NCBI GenBank assembly: GCA_023230065.1
Contig: JALNYB010000061.1
Location: 1-7,678, forward strand
Direction: 5' to 3'
From: Candidatus Methanomethylophilaceae archaeon
GTDB taxonomy: Archaea; Thermoplasmatota; Thermoplasmata; Methanomassiliicoccales; Methanomethylophilaceae
Length of the DNA stretch: 7,678 nucleotides
Position numbers and translations under genes: made by a program. Under the pieces are notes generated by a model, which did no database searches, had not been told where the DNA came from, and was given only the letters and a program-made list of their open reading frames with translations. This document shows positions 1 through 5,083 of this stretch, in pieces (within the stretch, counting starts at the first letter, position 1; each line of letters opens with the position of its first letter).

Positions 1-240
1 TCCGATAAGTTTTCCACCTGCTTTTCTGATGTTGGCGATAGGTGTAGCGTCGAATGCAGGGTGGTATCCCTCAAGAATTCTTGAACCGCAACAGGTTTCG
101 AAATCTTCCGATGTAAGGTTATCTTTTGATGAGAATAGGAATTTTGCATCTCCTGTTTCCATGTCGGAAGTGAGTGCGTTGAACATGGAGTATTTTTTGT
201 TGACAGCACCGAGGTTTTCGAGAACAGATTTCATACTCAT
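1..240 (-). CDS. gatA: Glutamyl/aspartyl-tRNA amidotransferase subunit A, N-terminal part (3' end outside window)
   Basis: Amidase subunit of GatCAB, the cytosolic complex that converts Glu-tRNA(Gln) or Asp-tRNA(Asn) to the amidated form, using ammonia released from glutamine. The 80 visible residues carry the amidase-signature start: a Lys-Asp-Asn at residues 39-41, where Lys39 fits the catalytic lysine of the Ser-Ser-Lys triad, then CCGSRILEGY at 50-59 and the FDAT segment at 63-66, all typical of GatA. The ATG at 240 overlaps the gatC stop in an ATGA arrangement, implying translational coupling; a second in-frame ATG lies at 234. Only 38 residues precede the catalytic lysine, whereas bacterial GatA has about 70-80, so the N-terminal helical part looks shortened. 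The catalytic serines lie beyond the window. Family identity is confident; completeness cannot be judged. Confidence 0.93.
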   Translation of the reverse strand, partial: MSMKSVLENLGAVNKKYSMFNALTSDMETGDAKFLFSSKDNLTSEDFETCCGSRILEGYHPAFDATPIANIRKAGGKLIG

Positions 241-509
241 GAGAGCCTGGGCCCCCTGACGTATCCCTCATAGGTTTTCATATCTCTTAGTAATCTGTCG
301 GTATCGATATCCATATGTGGTTCGTCCTCTCTGAGAATGTCTGCTACTTCGATAGGGTTGACTCCGATGCCTTCACAGTCAGGAGCTTCGTCGAGCACTT
401 TGAAATAATCCAAAATATCATCAAGATCCTTACTGTATCTTGTGAGTTCTTCTTCTGTAAGTGCGAGGTGTGCTGCGCGTGCGACCCTCTCAATGATGTC
501 TCTGTCCAT
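237..509 (-). CDS. gatC: Glutamyl/aspartyl-tRNA amidotransferase subunit C
   Basis: Small non-catalytic subunit that wraps around GatA and GatB and stabilises the tRNA-dependent amidotransferase. The 90-residue protein has normal GatC length. It has the usual pattern: an N-terminal helix with ARAAHLALTEEEL (residues 10-22), a second helix with LDDILDYFKVLDE (residues 29-41), a central GVNPIEVADILREDEP segment (residues 49-64), and a C-terminal GYVRGPRLS tail matching the family GYxxxPR ending. It is the first gene of a gatC-gatA operon and its stop overlaps the gatA start by 4 nt. gatB is not in the window. An AGGT element about 8 nt upstream of the ATG could serve as a weak ribosome-binding site, and a TATA-like element lies near 545-554. 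Confidence 0.95.
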   Translation of the reverse strand: MDRDIIERVARAAHLALTEEELTRYSKDLDDILDYFKVLDEAPDCEGIGVNPIEVADILREDEPHMDIDTDRLLRDMKTYEGYVRGPRLS

Positions 510-511
510 GT

Positions 512-554
512 TTAAGACCTTAAGAAACGGATTGAAAGCCTCGGTTATATTATT
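512..554 (-). promoter_or_regulatory. Putative gatCA promoter with a small leader dyad
   Basis: On the minus strand an AATAATATAA element (545-554) sits about 40 bp upstream of the gatC ATG and fits an archaeal TATA box, predicting a start near 525 and a leader of about 16 nt. Within that leader is a short dyad, TTAAG-AC-CTTAA (512-523), which overlaps the possible AGGT ribosome-binding element. Whether it is an operator or chance is unknown. Another TATA-like stretch on the same strand (TTTTTATACAT, about 621-632) could be a second, more distant promoter. Confidence 0.4.
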
Positions 555-713
555 TGTCCACGTTCATGCGATTGTATCGTTTTTCGATTTTGAATTCAAT
601 TAGACATATTTGACGTTGATATGTATAAAAATCCATTTTTACAGGTCATTACATATTTTCTTTCTATATATGTAATAAGATGATGCGATCTGAAATCGTG
701 ATGCTGCCGGCGG

Positions 714-731
714 TATCAGGAAGTACTGATA
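714..731 (-). terminator. Weak hairpin downstream of the DUF2284 gene
   Basis: TATCAG-GAAGTA-CTGATA forms a 6-bp stem with a 6-nt loop, starting 20 bp past the DUF2284 stop on the minus strand. No U-tract follows, so termination is doubtful; it may just mark the 3' end. The rest of 510-751 holds only the gatCA promoter region, with no supported coding sequence. Confidence 0.25.
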
Positions 732-751
732 TTTTCTTGATAGGATCAGCA

Positions 752-1300
752 TTAGTTGTAGAAGATCAATCCATAGAGTGTGAACGCATCATCTTCGAAT
801 TTGAAATTGATGCCCTGGGAGTTCAGGTATGTGTCCATATTTATTCCGAATCCGCTTACAGATGGCACCATTTGATCAGGAAATCTACATGGTTCTTTAG
901 GATAACTGCACACATCGCAGTATGTACATCCTCCGTCTGCCAGGGGAAGTACGTCATATCCTTCTTTTCTGAGCGCATTGGCAAATTTCCTGCAGAGATC
1001 CTGGTGGGCTTTCCCGATTTCTTTTATATGCTCTCTGTCTGTGAAATCGATGTCGTTGAATCTTTTATAGATGACTGCTGTATTTTTGAATCTGTTGATC
1101 TCGAACATACATTCTTCGGGTTCTCCGCTTCCGGGAGGGCATCCCCAGTTGGTTCCGAACGAATTGCATAGATTCCTGCTGCAGAGTTTTCTGCATTGCG
1201 CCATTGCGTAGATGTCCACATTCGGTGGTCTGACGATCTTGAATACGTAGTCCTTTGCGAACGGGTCATCTTTCATTGTTTCCCACAATTTGCCGGTCAT
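752..1300 (-). CDS. DUF2284 family cysteine-rich, predicted metal-binding protein
   Basis: A 182-residue protein matching DUF2284, whose function is not established. Two cysteine clusters stand out. The first is CRKLC...C...NWGCPPGSG at residues 36-59 (Cys36, 40, 45, 54). The second is GGCTYCDVCSYPKEPCRFPD at 123-142 (Cys125, 128, 131, 138), which resembles an iron-sulfur cluster loop. It is followed by the family segment PSVSGFGIN (146-154) and an ending of the YGLIFYN type. Metal or Fe-S binding is inferred from the cysteines and has not been shown. The protein is soluble, with no signal peptide or membrane segment. No Shine-Dalgarno lies before the ATG at 1300, and an A/T-rich TATA-like element is centred about 20 bp upstream, so the mRNA may be leaderless. 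It is divergent from the DUF116 gene, another cysteine-rich orphan. Confidence 0.85.
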   Translation of the reverse strand: MTGKLWETMKDDPFAKDYVFKIVRPPNVDIYAMAQCRKLCSRNLCNSFGTNWGCPPGSGEPEECMFEINRFKNTAVIYKRFNDIDFTDREHIKEIGKAHQDLCRKFANALRKEGYDVLPLADGGCTYCDVCSYPKEPCRFPDQMVPSVSGFGINMDTYLNSQGINFKFEDDAFTLYGLIFYN

Positions 1301-1313
1301 GAATCTAGAACCG

Positions 1314-1328
1314 GGATATAGATATTTG
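1314..1328 (-). promoter_or_regulatory. TATA-like element for the DUF2284 gene
   Basis: On the minus strand AAATATCTATATC lies about 15-28 bp upstream of the DUF2284 ATG. This spacing fits an archaeal TATA box with transcription starting at or next to the start codon. The assignment rests on composition and spacing only. Confidence 0.35.
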
Positions 1329-1361
1329 AGGTTGTCTTAGAAAAAAATTGAAAATCGTAGT

Positions 1362-1471
1362 ACGCATAGATTGTTATATCATGCAAGGAATCTCCAATTA
1401 ATGAACGAGGAGATGACATCAGACAAGGACCGTGTTATAAGGGAGATCCTTAAAAGCAACAATCTATGCGT
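1362..1471. repeat. Exact 14-bp inverted repeat across the DUF116 promoter and early coding region
   Basis: ACGCATAGATTGTT at 1362-1375 is the exact reverse complement of AACAATCTATGCGT at 1458-1471; the arms are 82 bp apart. The left arm touches the TATA-like TTATAT (1374-1379) of the DUF116 gene, and the right arm lies about 20 codons into that gene. If transcription starts near 1401 only the right arm is transcribed, so paired protein-binding sites on DNA fit better than an RNA hairpin. No known regulator site is recognised. Confidence 0.6.
1374..1379 (+). promoter_or_regulatory. TATA-like element for the DUF116 gene
   Basis: TTATAT is centred about 25 bp upstream of the ATG at 1401, so a start of transcription at or near that ATG is likely, giving a leaderless message. 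It overlaps the end of the left arm of the 14-bp inverted repeat. A poly-A stretch (1341-1347) lies further upstream. Confidence 0.4.
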
Positions 1472-1868
1472 CGGTAAATTAGGTCTGAAAGTATTAGCTA
1501 GGGATGCTCTTTTGCTTTTGCCTCATTGTATTCAATACAGTGAGTGTCCGTATCGTATCGCCATTCATATGGAGAATTGTACGCGTTGTGGAGGATGCGT
1601 CATGGGAAAGATCCTTGAACTGAGAGATAAGATAGGATTTCAAATGATCATTGCACCAGGGGGAGGTTTTGCCAGAAGGGCAATAGAGAAGTTGTGTCCC
1701 AAGTTCATTATTGCATCTGCATGCGAACATGATCTTGCAAGCGGTATCATGGATATCAAGGGGATTCCAATATGGGGAATACTTATATCGCGCCCTAATG
1801 GGCCGTGCATAGATACATGTCTTGATTTTGCAGAGATAGATAGTGCAGTAAAAAGATTTCTTATCTGA
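1401..1868 (+). CDS. DUF116 family cysteine-rich protein of unknown function
   Basis: A 155-residue protein matching DUF116. From the start at 1401, family features are the LLPHCIQ motif (residues 39-45), a cysteine set CP...CTRCGGC (about 49-68) that looks like a metal or Fe-S site, a GGGFARRAIEKLCP segment (about 87-100), an ACEHDLASGI motif (about 106-115), and a C-terminal RPNGPCIDT signature (about 130-138). No membrane anchor is visible, whereas some relatives carry N-terminal membrane segments. The biochemical role is not known. Start choice is open: the frame extends to a TTG at 1371, and ATGs occur at 1401 and 1413. I prefer 1401 because the TATA-like element sits about 25 bp upstream; the GAGG before 1413 is too close to serve as a ribosome site. 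It is divergent from the DUF2284 gene. Confidence 0.82.
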   Translation: MNEEMTSDKDRVIREILKSNNLCVGKLGLKVLARDALLLLPHCIQYSECPYRIAIHMENCTRCGGCVMGKILELRDKIGFQMIIAPGGGFARRAIEKLCPKFIIASACEHDLASGIMDIKGIPIWGILISRPNGPCIDTCLDFAEIDSAVKRFLI

Positions 1869-1948
1869 ATGGTAATATCGCTCGTAATGCGTCGTAACAA
1901 ATCCAAAATACGGGTCACAGTTGTTCTGATATTTGGGTCCTAATGATT

Positions 1949-1982
1949 TACTATATTATCCTTTACAGAAAGACATTAAAAC
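1949..1982 (+). promoter_or_regulatory. Possible promoter region of the TPR gene
   Basis: Two A/T-rich elements precede the TPR gene: TTACTATATTA (about 1949-1958) and ACATTAAAAC (about 1973-1982). The second would give a transcript starting a few bases before the ATG at 2010, the first a leader of about 30 nt. No Shine-Dalgarno is visible before the ATG. The remaining bases between 1869 and 2009 show no gene. Confidence 0.3.
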
Positions 1983-2009
1983 TAACTTGTTACTTTATCC
2001 TCGATAAAC

Positions 2010-2522
2010 ATGGTGGCAGACAACCTCGAGAAAAAACTCGCCGCAGGAATGAAGGCGATGGATGAGGGAGATTTCAAGAAAGCATATTCTGCGTTCAAGA
2101 AGCTCGTAGAAGAATGTCCAGACAACGCAGAGTGCTGGTATTACAAAGCTGAATGTGGAAACTACGCATCTGGAATGTTCGGTGCAAAAGTAGCTCCCGA
2201 AGAGATCATGGAGTCATATAAGAAAGCTATAGAACTCGATGGAGATAGGGTTGACTACTATCAATCATATGGATCATTCTGTATATCTGTCAATAAATAT
2301 GATGAGGCTGAAAAAGCATACAACGAGGCTGCCCAGATTGATGAGTCCATGGAATCTTCATTATATTCCGAGTTTGCTATTGAGTATTACAACAATGTAA
2401 TGGCAACATATGGAGATATCATGGAAGATCCAAAAGCAAGGGCCCCATATGCGAAGAAAGCTCTCGAGTACATGTTAAAGGCACTCGAGATGTCTCCAGA
2501 AGAAGCAAAAAGTCTTTTGTAA
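2010..2522 (+). CDS. Tetratricopeptide (TPR) repeat protein
   Basis: A 170-residue, acidic, soluble helical-repeat protein. TPR-like units are visible at about residues 7-38 (AMDEGDFKKAYSAFKKLVEE with the Gly/Ala/Tyr/Ala/Phe spacing), 41-78 (interrupted by an insertion around NYASGMFGAKV), and 81-111 (YDEAEKAYNEAAQID, the clearest unit). A further helical pair at about 118-163 ends in a KALEMSP motif. Such domains serve as protein-protein scaffolds; the partner cannot be read from the sequence. No signal peptide or catalytic motif is seen. It appears monocistronic, with its own promoter region and a hairpin/T-tract terminator directly after the stop. The stretch of charged residues and lack of cysteine clusters set it apart from the preceding genes. 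Specific function unknown. Confidence 0.8.
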   Translation: MVADNLEKKLAAGMKAMDEGDFKKAYSAFKKLVEECPDNAECWYYKAECGNYASGMFGAKVAPEEIMESYKKAIELDGDRVDYYQSYGSFCISVNKYDEAEKAYNEAAQIDESMESSLYSEFAIEYYNNVMATYGDIMEDPKARAPYAKKALEYMLKALEMSPEEAKSLL

Positions 2523-2536
2523 ACCCATTGGACTTT

Positions 2537-2574
2537 CGACCTTCAGGTCGGGTCTCTTTTCATTTTCATTTTCA
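2537..2574 (+). terminator. Hairpin and T-tract terminator after the TPR gene
   Basis: CGACC-TTCA-GGTCG forms a 5-bp stem with a 4-nt loop 15 bp past the stop codon, extendable by T-G wobble pairs. It is followed by TCTTTTCATTTTCATTTTC. Repeated short T-runs of this kind are typical of archaeal transcription termination. Confidence 0.65.
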
Positions 2575-2581
2575 TATCTTA

Positions 2582-2595
2582 TAGACATTTGTCTA
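2582..2595. promoter_or_regulatory. Upstream copy of the amt-region dyad (candidate operator)
   Basis: TAGACA-TT-TGTCTA is a perfect dyad with 6-bp arms and a 2-bp centre. The arms and spacing are identical to those at 2705-2718, and the centres are 123 bp apart. It lies about 105 bp upstream of the proximal amt TATA box and about 50 bp upstream of a second TATA-like element (2637-2646). It may be an auxiliary operator allowing looping or cooperative binding. Confidence 0.5.
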
Positions 2596-2667
2596 GTTTA
2601 CATTTTAATTTGCTCTATGTGTTTAGGTTTTTTGCGTTTTATATAGCTTTTTAATTTAATTATTGAG

Positions 2668-2700
2668 AAATATTATTCATTTAATGATAATATTTATATA
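2668..2700 (+). promoter_or_regulatory. amt-glnK promoter: TATA box with an adjacent AT-rich dyad
   Basis: TTTATATA at 2693-2700 is a strong archaeal TATA box, predicting transcription from about 2720. Immediately upstream and touching it is an AT-rich imperfect palindrome (2668-2695) with exact 9-bp arms AAATATTAT/ATAATATTT and further inner CATT/AATG pairing around one bulged base. It covers the position where TFB contacts the BRE. A second TATA-like element, TTTTATATAG (2637-2646), could be an alternative promoter. The bases between 2523 and 2756 hold no gene. Confidence 0.6.
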
Positions 2701-2703
2701 CAT

Positions 2704-2719
2704 TTAGACAATTGTCTAA
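2704..2719. promoter_or_regulatory. Perfect 16-bp palindrome between the amt TATA box and start of transcription (candidate repressor operator)
   Basis: TTAGACAATTGTCTAA is perfectly self-complementary and begins 4 bp after the TATA box, so it covers the predicted initiation zone. A repressor bound there would block RNA polymerase. Its core is repeated at 2582-2595. It does not match GGAA-N6-TTCC, the NrpR operator of methanogen nitrogen genes. The regulator is not identified and none is encoded in the window. Confidence 0.65.
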
Positions 2720-2756
2720 TTAATACTTATTATTCGTAATAAATGAGGCGAATTAA

Positions 2757-4073
2757 ATGAAAATGATGACAAAAATCACTATGGCTGCTGTTGCAATATT
2801 TGCAATGGTTTCGGTTGTGTTATTATCTGCTCCTTTTTCATCTGCAGATGCAGGTGATGTGGCTGATGTTGCAGGGGCAAATATTTCGTGGGTCCTGGTG
2901 AGTTCTGCATTAGTTTTCATCATGGTTCCTGGAATAGCACTGTTCTATGGAGGGATGCTCAGAAAGCAGAGTATGACCTCAATGATCACACAGACACTTA
3001 TTGCCATAGGTGTGATGACCATCATGTGGGTGGCCGTTGGTTATTCTTTAGCATTCAGTGGTGACGGGGCCATAATCGGAAATCTTTCTCATGTATTTTT
3101 GGAGGGTGTGACGACAACAACAACCGGATCAGGAATATCCGATGCAGAGTTTGCACTCTTTCAAATGATGTTCGCATTGGTAACTGCAGCTATCGTACTC
3201 GGAGCATGTGCTGAGCGCATAAGATACACTGCAATGGTCTGGTTTTTAGCAATATGGTCGATTCTTGTCTATGCACCCATGGCCCATTGGGTCTGGGGCG
3301 GAGGATTGTTCGATCAGTATCTCACGGTCCTAGACTTCGCAGGAGGGACAGTTGTTCATATCTGTGCAGGAGTAACAGGTTTGGCGCTTGTTGCCTTTGC
3401 AGGTAGAAGAAGTGACAGGGCTTTTAAAACTCGCGCGCACAATATTCCGTTCGCATTCCTTGGGTGCATGTTCCTTTGGTTTGGATGGTTTGGTTTCAAC
3501 GGGGGATCTGGATTGGCGGCTGACGGAGTCGCTGTCAACGCCATCCTTGTATCCCAGATATCGGCAGCATGTGCAATGATGGCATGGGCTGCTGTTCAAT
3601 ACCTCACAGTAGGACGTGTAGGTGTATTGGGTATGATAGCCGGCGGCATCGCAGGATTGGTTGCGATAACTCCGGCAGCAGGATATGTCGGTATCTGGGA
3701 GTCTATGCTCATCGGAACAGTGGGCGGAATATTGTGCTACTATTCTGTAAGCTACATCAGGAATAAGACGAATGTAGATGATGCTTTGGATGTCTTCGCG
3801 GTTCACGGAGTAGGCGGTATATGGGGCGCTATTGCAACAGGAATATTCGCGCGTCCGGAAATGACCGGTGGGATATCAGGTCTTTTATATGGCGGAACAA
3901 ATCTTTTCGTAGGACAGATAATAGCTGTAATTGCAACGATAGTATTCTGCTTCACGGTATCATACTTGATTATCTGGCTCTTATCTAAGTTTATGAGAGT
4001 ACGCTGTACAGAAGAAGAGGAAAGAATAGGTCAGGATCTTGCAGAGCATGGAGAGCCTGCATATTCTATGTGA
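2757..4073 (+). CDS. amt: Ammonium transporter (Amt/Mep/Rh family)
   Basis: A 438-residue membrane channel of normal length that conducts ammonium across the cytoplasmic membrane. Residues 1-31 look like a cleavable signal peptide (hydrophobic core, then PFSSADA), followed by about 11 membrane helices. Aligned by eye with E. coli AmtB, key residues are present: Asp193 (LDFAGG), the twin histidines His201 and His350, the gate phenylalanines Phe139 and Phe247, and Trp180 and Ser251 of the outer ammonium site. The C-terminal tail (from about 412) has the EEEERIGQDLAEHGE motif that contacts PII proteins. The ATG at 2757 follows a GAGG ribosome element (2745-2748). glnK follows after 10 bp, so flux is probably gated by GlnK docking. 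Expression is likely controlled by the palindromes upstream. The GC-richer middle of the gene is ordinary for this family. Confidence 0.97.
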   Translation: MKMMTKITMAAVAIFAMVSVVLLSAPFSSADAGDVADVAGANISWVLVSSALVFIMVPGIALFYGGMLRKQSMTSMITQTLIAIGVMTIMWVAVGYSLAFSGDGAIIGNLSHVFLEGVTTTTTGSGISDAEFALFQMMFALVTAAIVLGACAERIRYTAMVWFLAIWSILVYAPMAHWVWGGGLFDQYLTVLDFAGGTVVHICAGVTGLALVAFAGRRSDRAFKTRAHNIPFAFLGCMFLWFGWFGFNGGSGLAADGVAVNAILVSQISAACAMMAWAAVQYLTVGRVGVLGMIAGGIAGLVAITPAAGYVGIWESMLIGTVGGILCYYSVSYIRNKTNVDDALDVFAVHGVGGIWGAIATGIFARPEMTGGISGLLYGGTNLFVGQIIAVIATIVFCFTVSYLIIWLLSKFMRVRCTEEEERIGQDLAEHGEPAYSM

Positions 4074-4078
4074 GGTGA
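4072..4078 (+). promoter_or_regulatory. Ribosome-binding site of glnK
   Basis: GAGGTGA is a near-perfect match to the archaeal 16S 3' end, 5 nt before the ATG at 4084. It overlaps the amt TGA, coupling the two genes, and decides the glnK start over the in-frame ATG at 4039. Confidence 0.8.
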
Positions 4079-4083
4079 CTAAA

Positions 4084-4401
4084 ATGAAGATGATTATAGC
4101 AATAGTGCGTCCTGAGAAGTGTCAGGCTGTGAAGGATGCGCTTAAGGCTAAAGGTGTCAACGGAATGACTATCACTCATGTTGTAGGCCGTGGAACGCAG
4201 GCGGGAATAAAATTCACCAATAGGATCGGAGATTTTCTCGTTGATGAAATCGAGAAGATCAAGATCGAAGTGGTCATCGAAGACGATTCTAATGAGGAGT
4301 GCGTGATCAAGACGATAACCGATACGGCCAATACAGGAAAGCCTGGTGATGGAAGGATAATCGTAGTTCCTGTAGAGAAGTTCTTACAAATAAGGTCATA
4401 A
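4084..4401 (+). CDS. glnK: Nitrogen regulatory protein PII (GlnK type)
   Basis: A 105-residue PII signal protein, probably a trimer that senses ATP/ADP and 2-oxoglutarate and plugs the Amt channel when nitrogen is plentiful. Family features are the MKMIIAIVRPEK start, Gln39 and Lys58 (2-oxoglutarate site positions in E. coli GlnK numbering), and the nucleotide-binding loop TGKPGDGRI at 84-92. The T-loop is unusual: position 51, normally the uridylylated tyrosine, is Phe, and position 46, also often tyrosine, is Asn. The tail after LQIRS is shorter than in E. coli (112 residues). The start at 4084 is fixed by a strong GAGGTGA ribosome site (4072-4078) that overlaps the amt stop; an upstream in-frame ATG at 4039 lies inside amt and is not the start. 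Confidence 0.95.
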   Translation: MKMIIAIVRPEKCQAVKDALKAKGVNGMTITHVVGRGTQAGIKFTNRIGDFLVDEIEKIKIEVVIEDDSNEECVIKTITDTANTGKPGDGRIIVVPVEKFLQIRS

Positions 4402-4407
4402 TTTGGA

Positions 4408-4467
4408 TTATTTTTTTAAAACCATTTACCGAACGTCATAGATGTACGTCCGGGGTTCTTATTTTTC
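4408..4467 (+). terminator. Terminator region after glnK
   Basis: A T-run (TTATTTTTTT, 4408-4417) lies just past the stop. It is followed by a hairpin CCGAACGT / ACGTCCGG (4429-4436 and 4446-4453, one A-C mismatch, 9-nt loop) and then TTCTTATTTTT. Either element could end the amt-glnK transcript. Confidence 0.55.
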
Positions 4468-4502
4468 AATTTACTTAAGAAAAACCTTGATGTATAAAAT
4501 TA

Positions 4503-4513
4503 ACAAGAAGAAA
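4503..4513 (-). terminator. T-rich end of the initiator tRNA transcript
   Basis: Immediately after the encoded CCA the minus strand reads TTTCTTCTTG, a short pyrimidine tract typical of archaeal tRNA termination. The next 50 bp are also T-rich on this strand. Confidence 0.4.
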
Positions 4514-4591
4514 TGGTAGCGAGGGATCGATTTGAACGATCGGTCTCCGGGTTATGAGCCCGACGGGATATCCTGGCTACCCTACCTCGCT
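4514..4591 (-). tRNA. Initiator tRNA-Met (CAU)
   Basis: The minus strand reads as a complete 78-nt tRNA, intron-free and with an encoded CCA end. The acceptor stem AGCGAGG/CCTCGCT is perfect, with discriminator A. The D arm carries the AG...GG elements. The anticodon arm TCGGG-CTCATAA-CCCGG has anticodon CAT. The T arm is GATCG-TTCAAAT-CGATC with a 5-nt variable loop. Two marks identify it as the initiator rather than the elongator: the A1-U72 pair at the top of the acceptor stem, and three consecutive G-C pairs (GGG/CCC) beside the anticodon loop. This is the tRNA that starts translation with methionine in archaea. Confidence 0.93.
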
Positions 4592-4615
4592 ATAATGTAC
4601 ACTAACAGCATTAGG

Positions 4616-4623
4616 TATAAAAA
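4616..4623 (-). promoter_or_regulatory. TATA box of the initiator tRNA gene
   Basis: TTTTTATA on the minus strand is centred about 28 bp upstream of the first tRNA base, placing transcription start one or two bases before the mature 5' end. An A-rich BRE-like stretch lies just upstream. Confidence 0.6.
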
Positions 4624-4660
4624 CTTTCCATAAAAACATATAATGTATCTACACAGTTAA

Positions 4661-4743
4661 AATACGATTTGAAGCAATAAAAATCGTATTCAAGTGACTA
4701 TAGTTTGCATCCAATCCGATATAATCAATCAAAACAGATTATA
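4661..4743 (-). terminator. Two hairpins downstream of the rnhB-SCP2 operon
   Basis: Three bases past the SCP2 stop, TATAATC/GATTATA (4720-4726 and 4737-4743) forms a 7-bp stem with a 10-nt loop. Further on, AATACGATTT/AAATCGTATT (4661-4670 and 4681-4690) forms a perfect 10-bp stem with a 10-nt loop. Only short T-runs follow, so these could be 3'-end stabilising structures, a terminator, or a site upstream of the tRNA promoter. Confidence 0.4.
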
Positions 4744-4745
4744 AC

Positions 4746-5078
4746 TTAGAAGAATTTTCTCAGAAACATGACATCTTGAATTTTTCCTTTGATGGTGATC
4801 TTTTTCATAATGTATGCTTTCATAGGTCTGAGAGTTCCATCTATGAGTGCCTGAAGGTTTTCAGAGGTAGAGATCAGTGTTATATCAGCCTCTTCAAGGA
4901 GTTCGTCTTTGAAGTTTGTAATCTGAGCATTCTCTATTTTCATAGAATATTTCTCAGTGACAAGATCTATATTGATGGTCTTTTTAAGAGGCATCACTTC
5001 TTTCTTTATATCTTCATTTTTTTCCATTTTTTTATGGAATTTATCGATCAGGTTCTGAATTGAATCATGCATGCTCAT
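4746..5078 (-). CDS. Small SCP2 (sterol carrier protein 2) domain protein
   Basis: A 110-residue soluble protein consisting of a single SCP2-like fold, which in characterised relatives has a hydrophobic lipid-binding cavity. The diagnostic part is the second half: ADITLISTSENLQALIDG (about residues 64-81), then TLRPMKAYIMKKITIKGKI (82-100), matching the family pattern of a strand, a short helix with L..G, a KAY segment and a final KGKI strand. The N-terminal helix is rich in Lys/Glu. Sterols are not expected in archaea, so the ligand, perhaps an isoprenoid lipid or other hydrophobe, is unknown. The ATG at 5078 is chosen because GGTGA sits 5 nt upstream, overlapping the rnhB stop; TTG 5090 and GTG 5087 also lie in frame but have no such site. 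It is probably translationally coupled to rnhB. Confidence 0.75.
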   Translation of the reverse strand: MSMHDSIQNLIDKFHKKMEKNEDIKKEVMPLKKTINIDLVTEKYSMKIENAQITNFKDELLEEADITLISTSENLQALIDGTLRPMKAYIMKKITIKGKIQDVMFLRKFF

Positions 5079-5083
5079 AGTAT

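Noticed and set aside
680..1171. 163-codon open frame on the plus strand opposite the DUF2284 gene
   Set aside because: It is antisense to a clear cysteine-signature protein, has a Phe/Ile/Ser-rich composition typical of reverse-frame reading, and shows no recognisable domain.
1024..1269. 81-codon minus-strand frame overlapping the DUF2284 gene in another frame
   Set aside because: Same strand as the DUF2284 gene but out of frame; Arg/Ser/Thr-rich with no motif or ribosome site.
2523..2756. NrpR-type operator (GGAA-N6-TTCC) in the amt upstream region
   Set aside because: I scanned for it and found none; the only strong dyads are TAGACA-type and an AT-rich palindrome.
3330..3806. 158-codon minus-strand open frame inside amt
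   Set aside because: It lies wholly within the conserved transporter; its Cys/Ser/Tyr-rich product is typical of an antisense shadow.
4039..4083. Upstream ATG extending GlnK by 15 residues
   Set aside because: It overlaps the end of amt and lacks a ribosome site, while the ATG at 4084 has a strong one and gives the standard PII N-terminus.
4514..4591. Elongator tRNA-Met or tRNA-Ile2 (CAU anticodon)
   Set aside because: The A1-U72 pair and three G-C pairs next to the anticodon loop are initiator features in archaea.
4776..5063. 95-codon plus-strand frame opposite the SCP2 gene
   Set aside because: Very Phe/His-rich because it is the complement of a Lys/Glu-rich gene; no other support.
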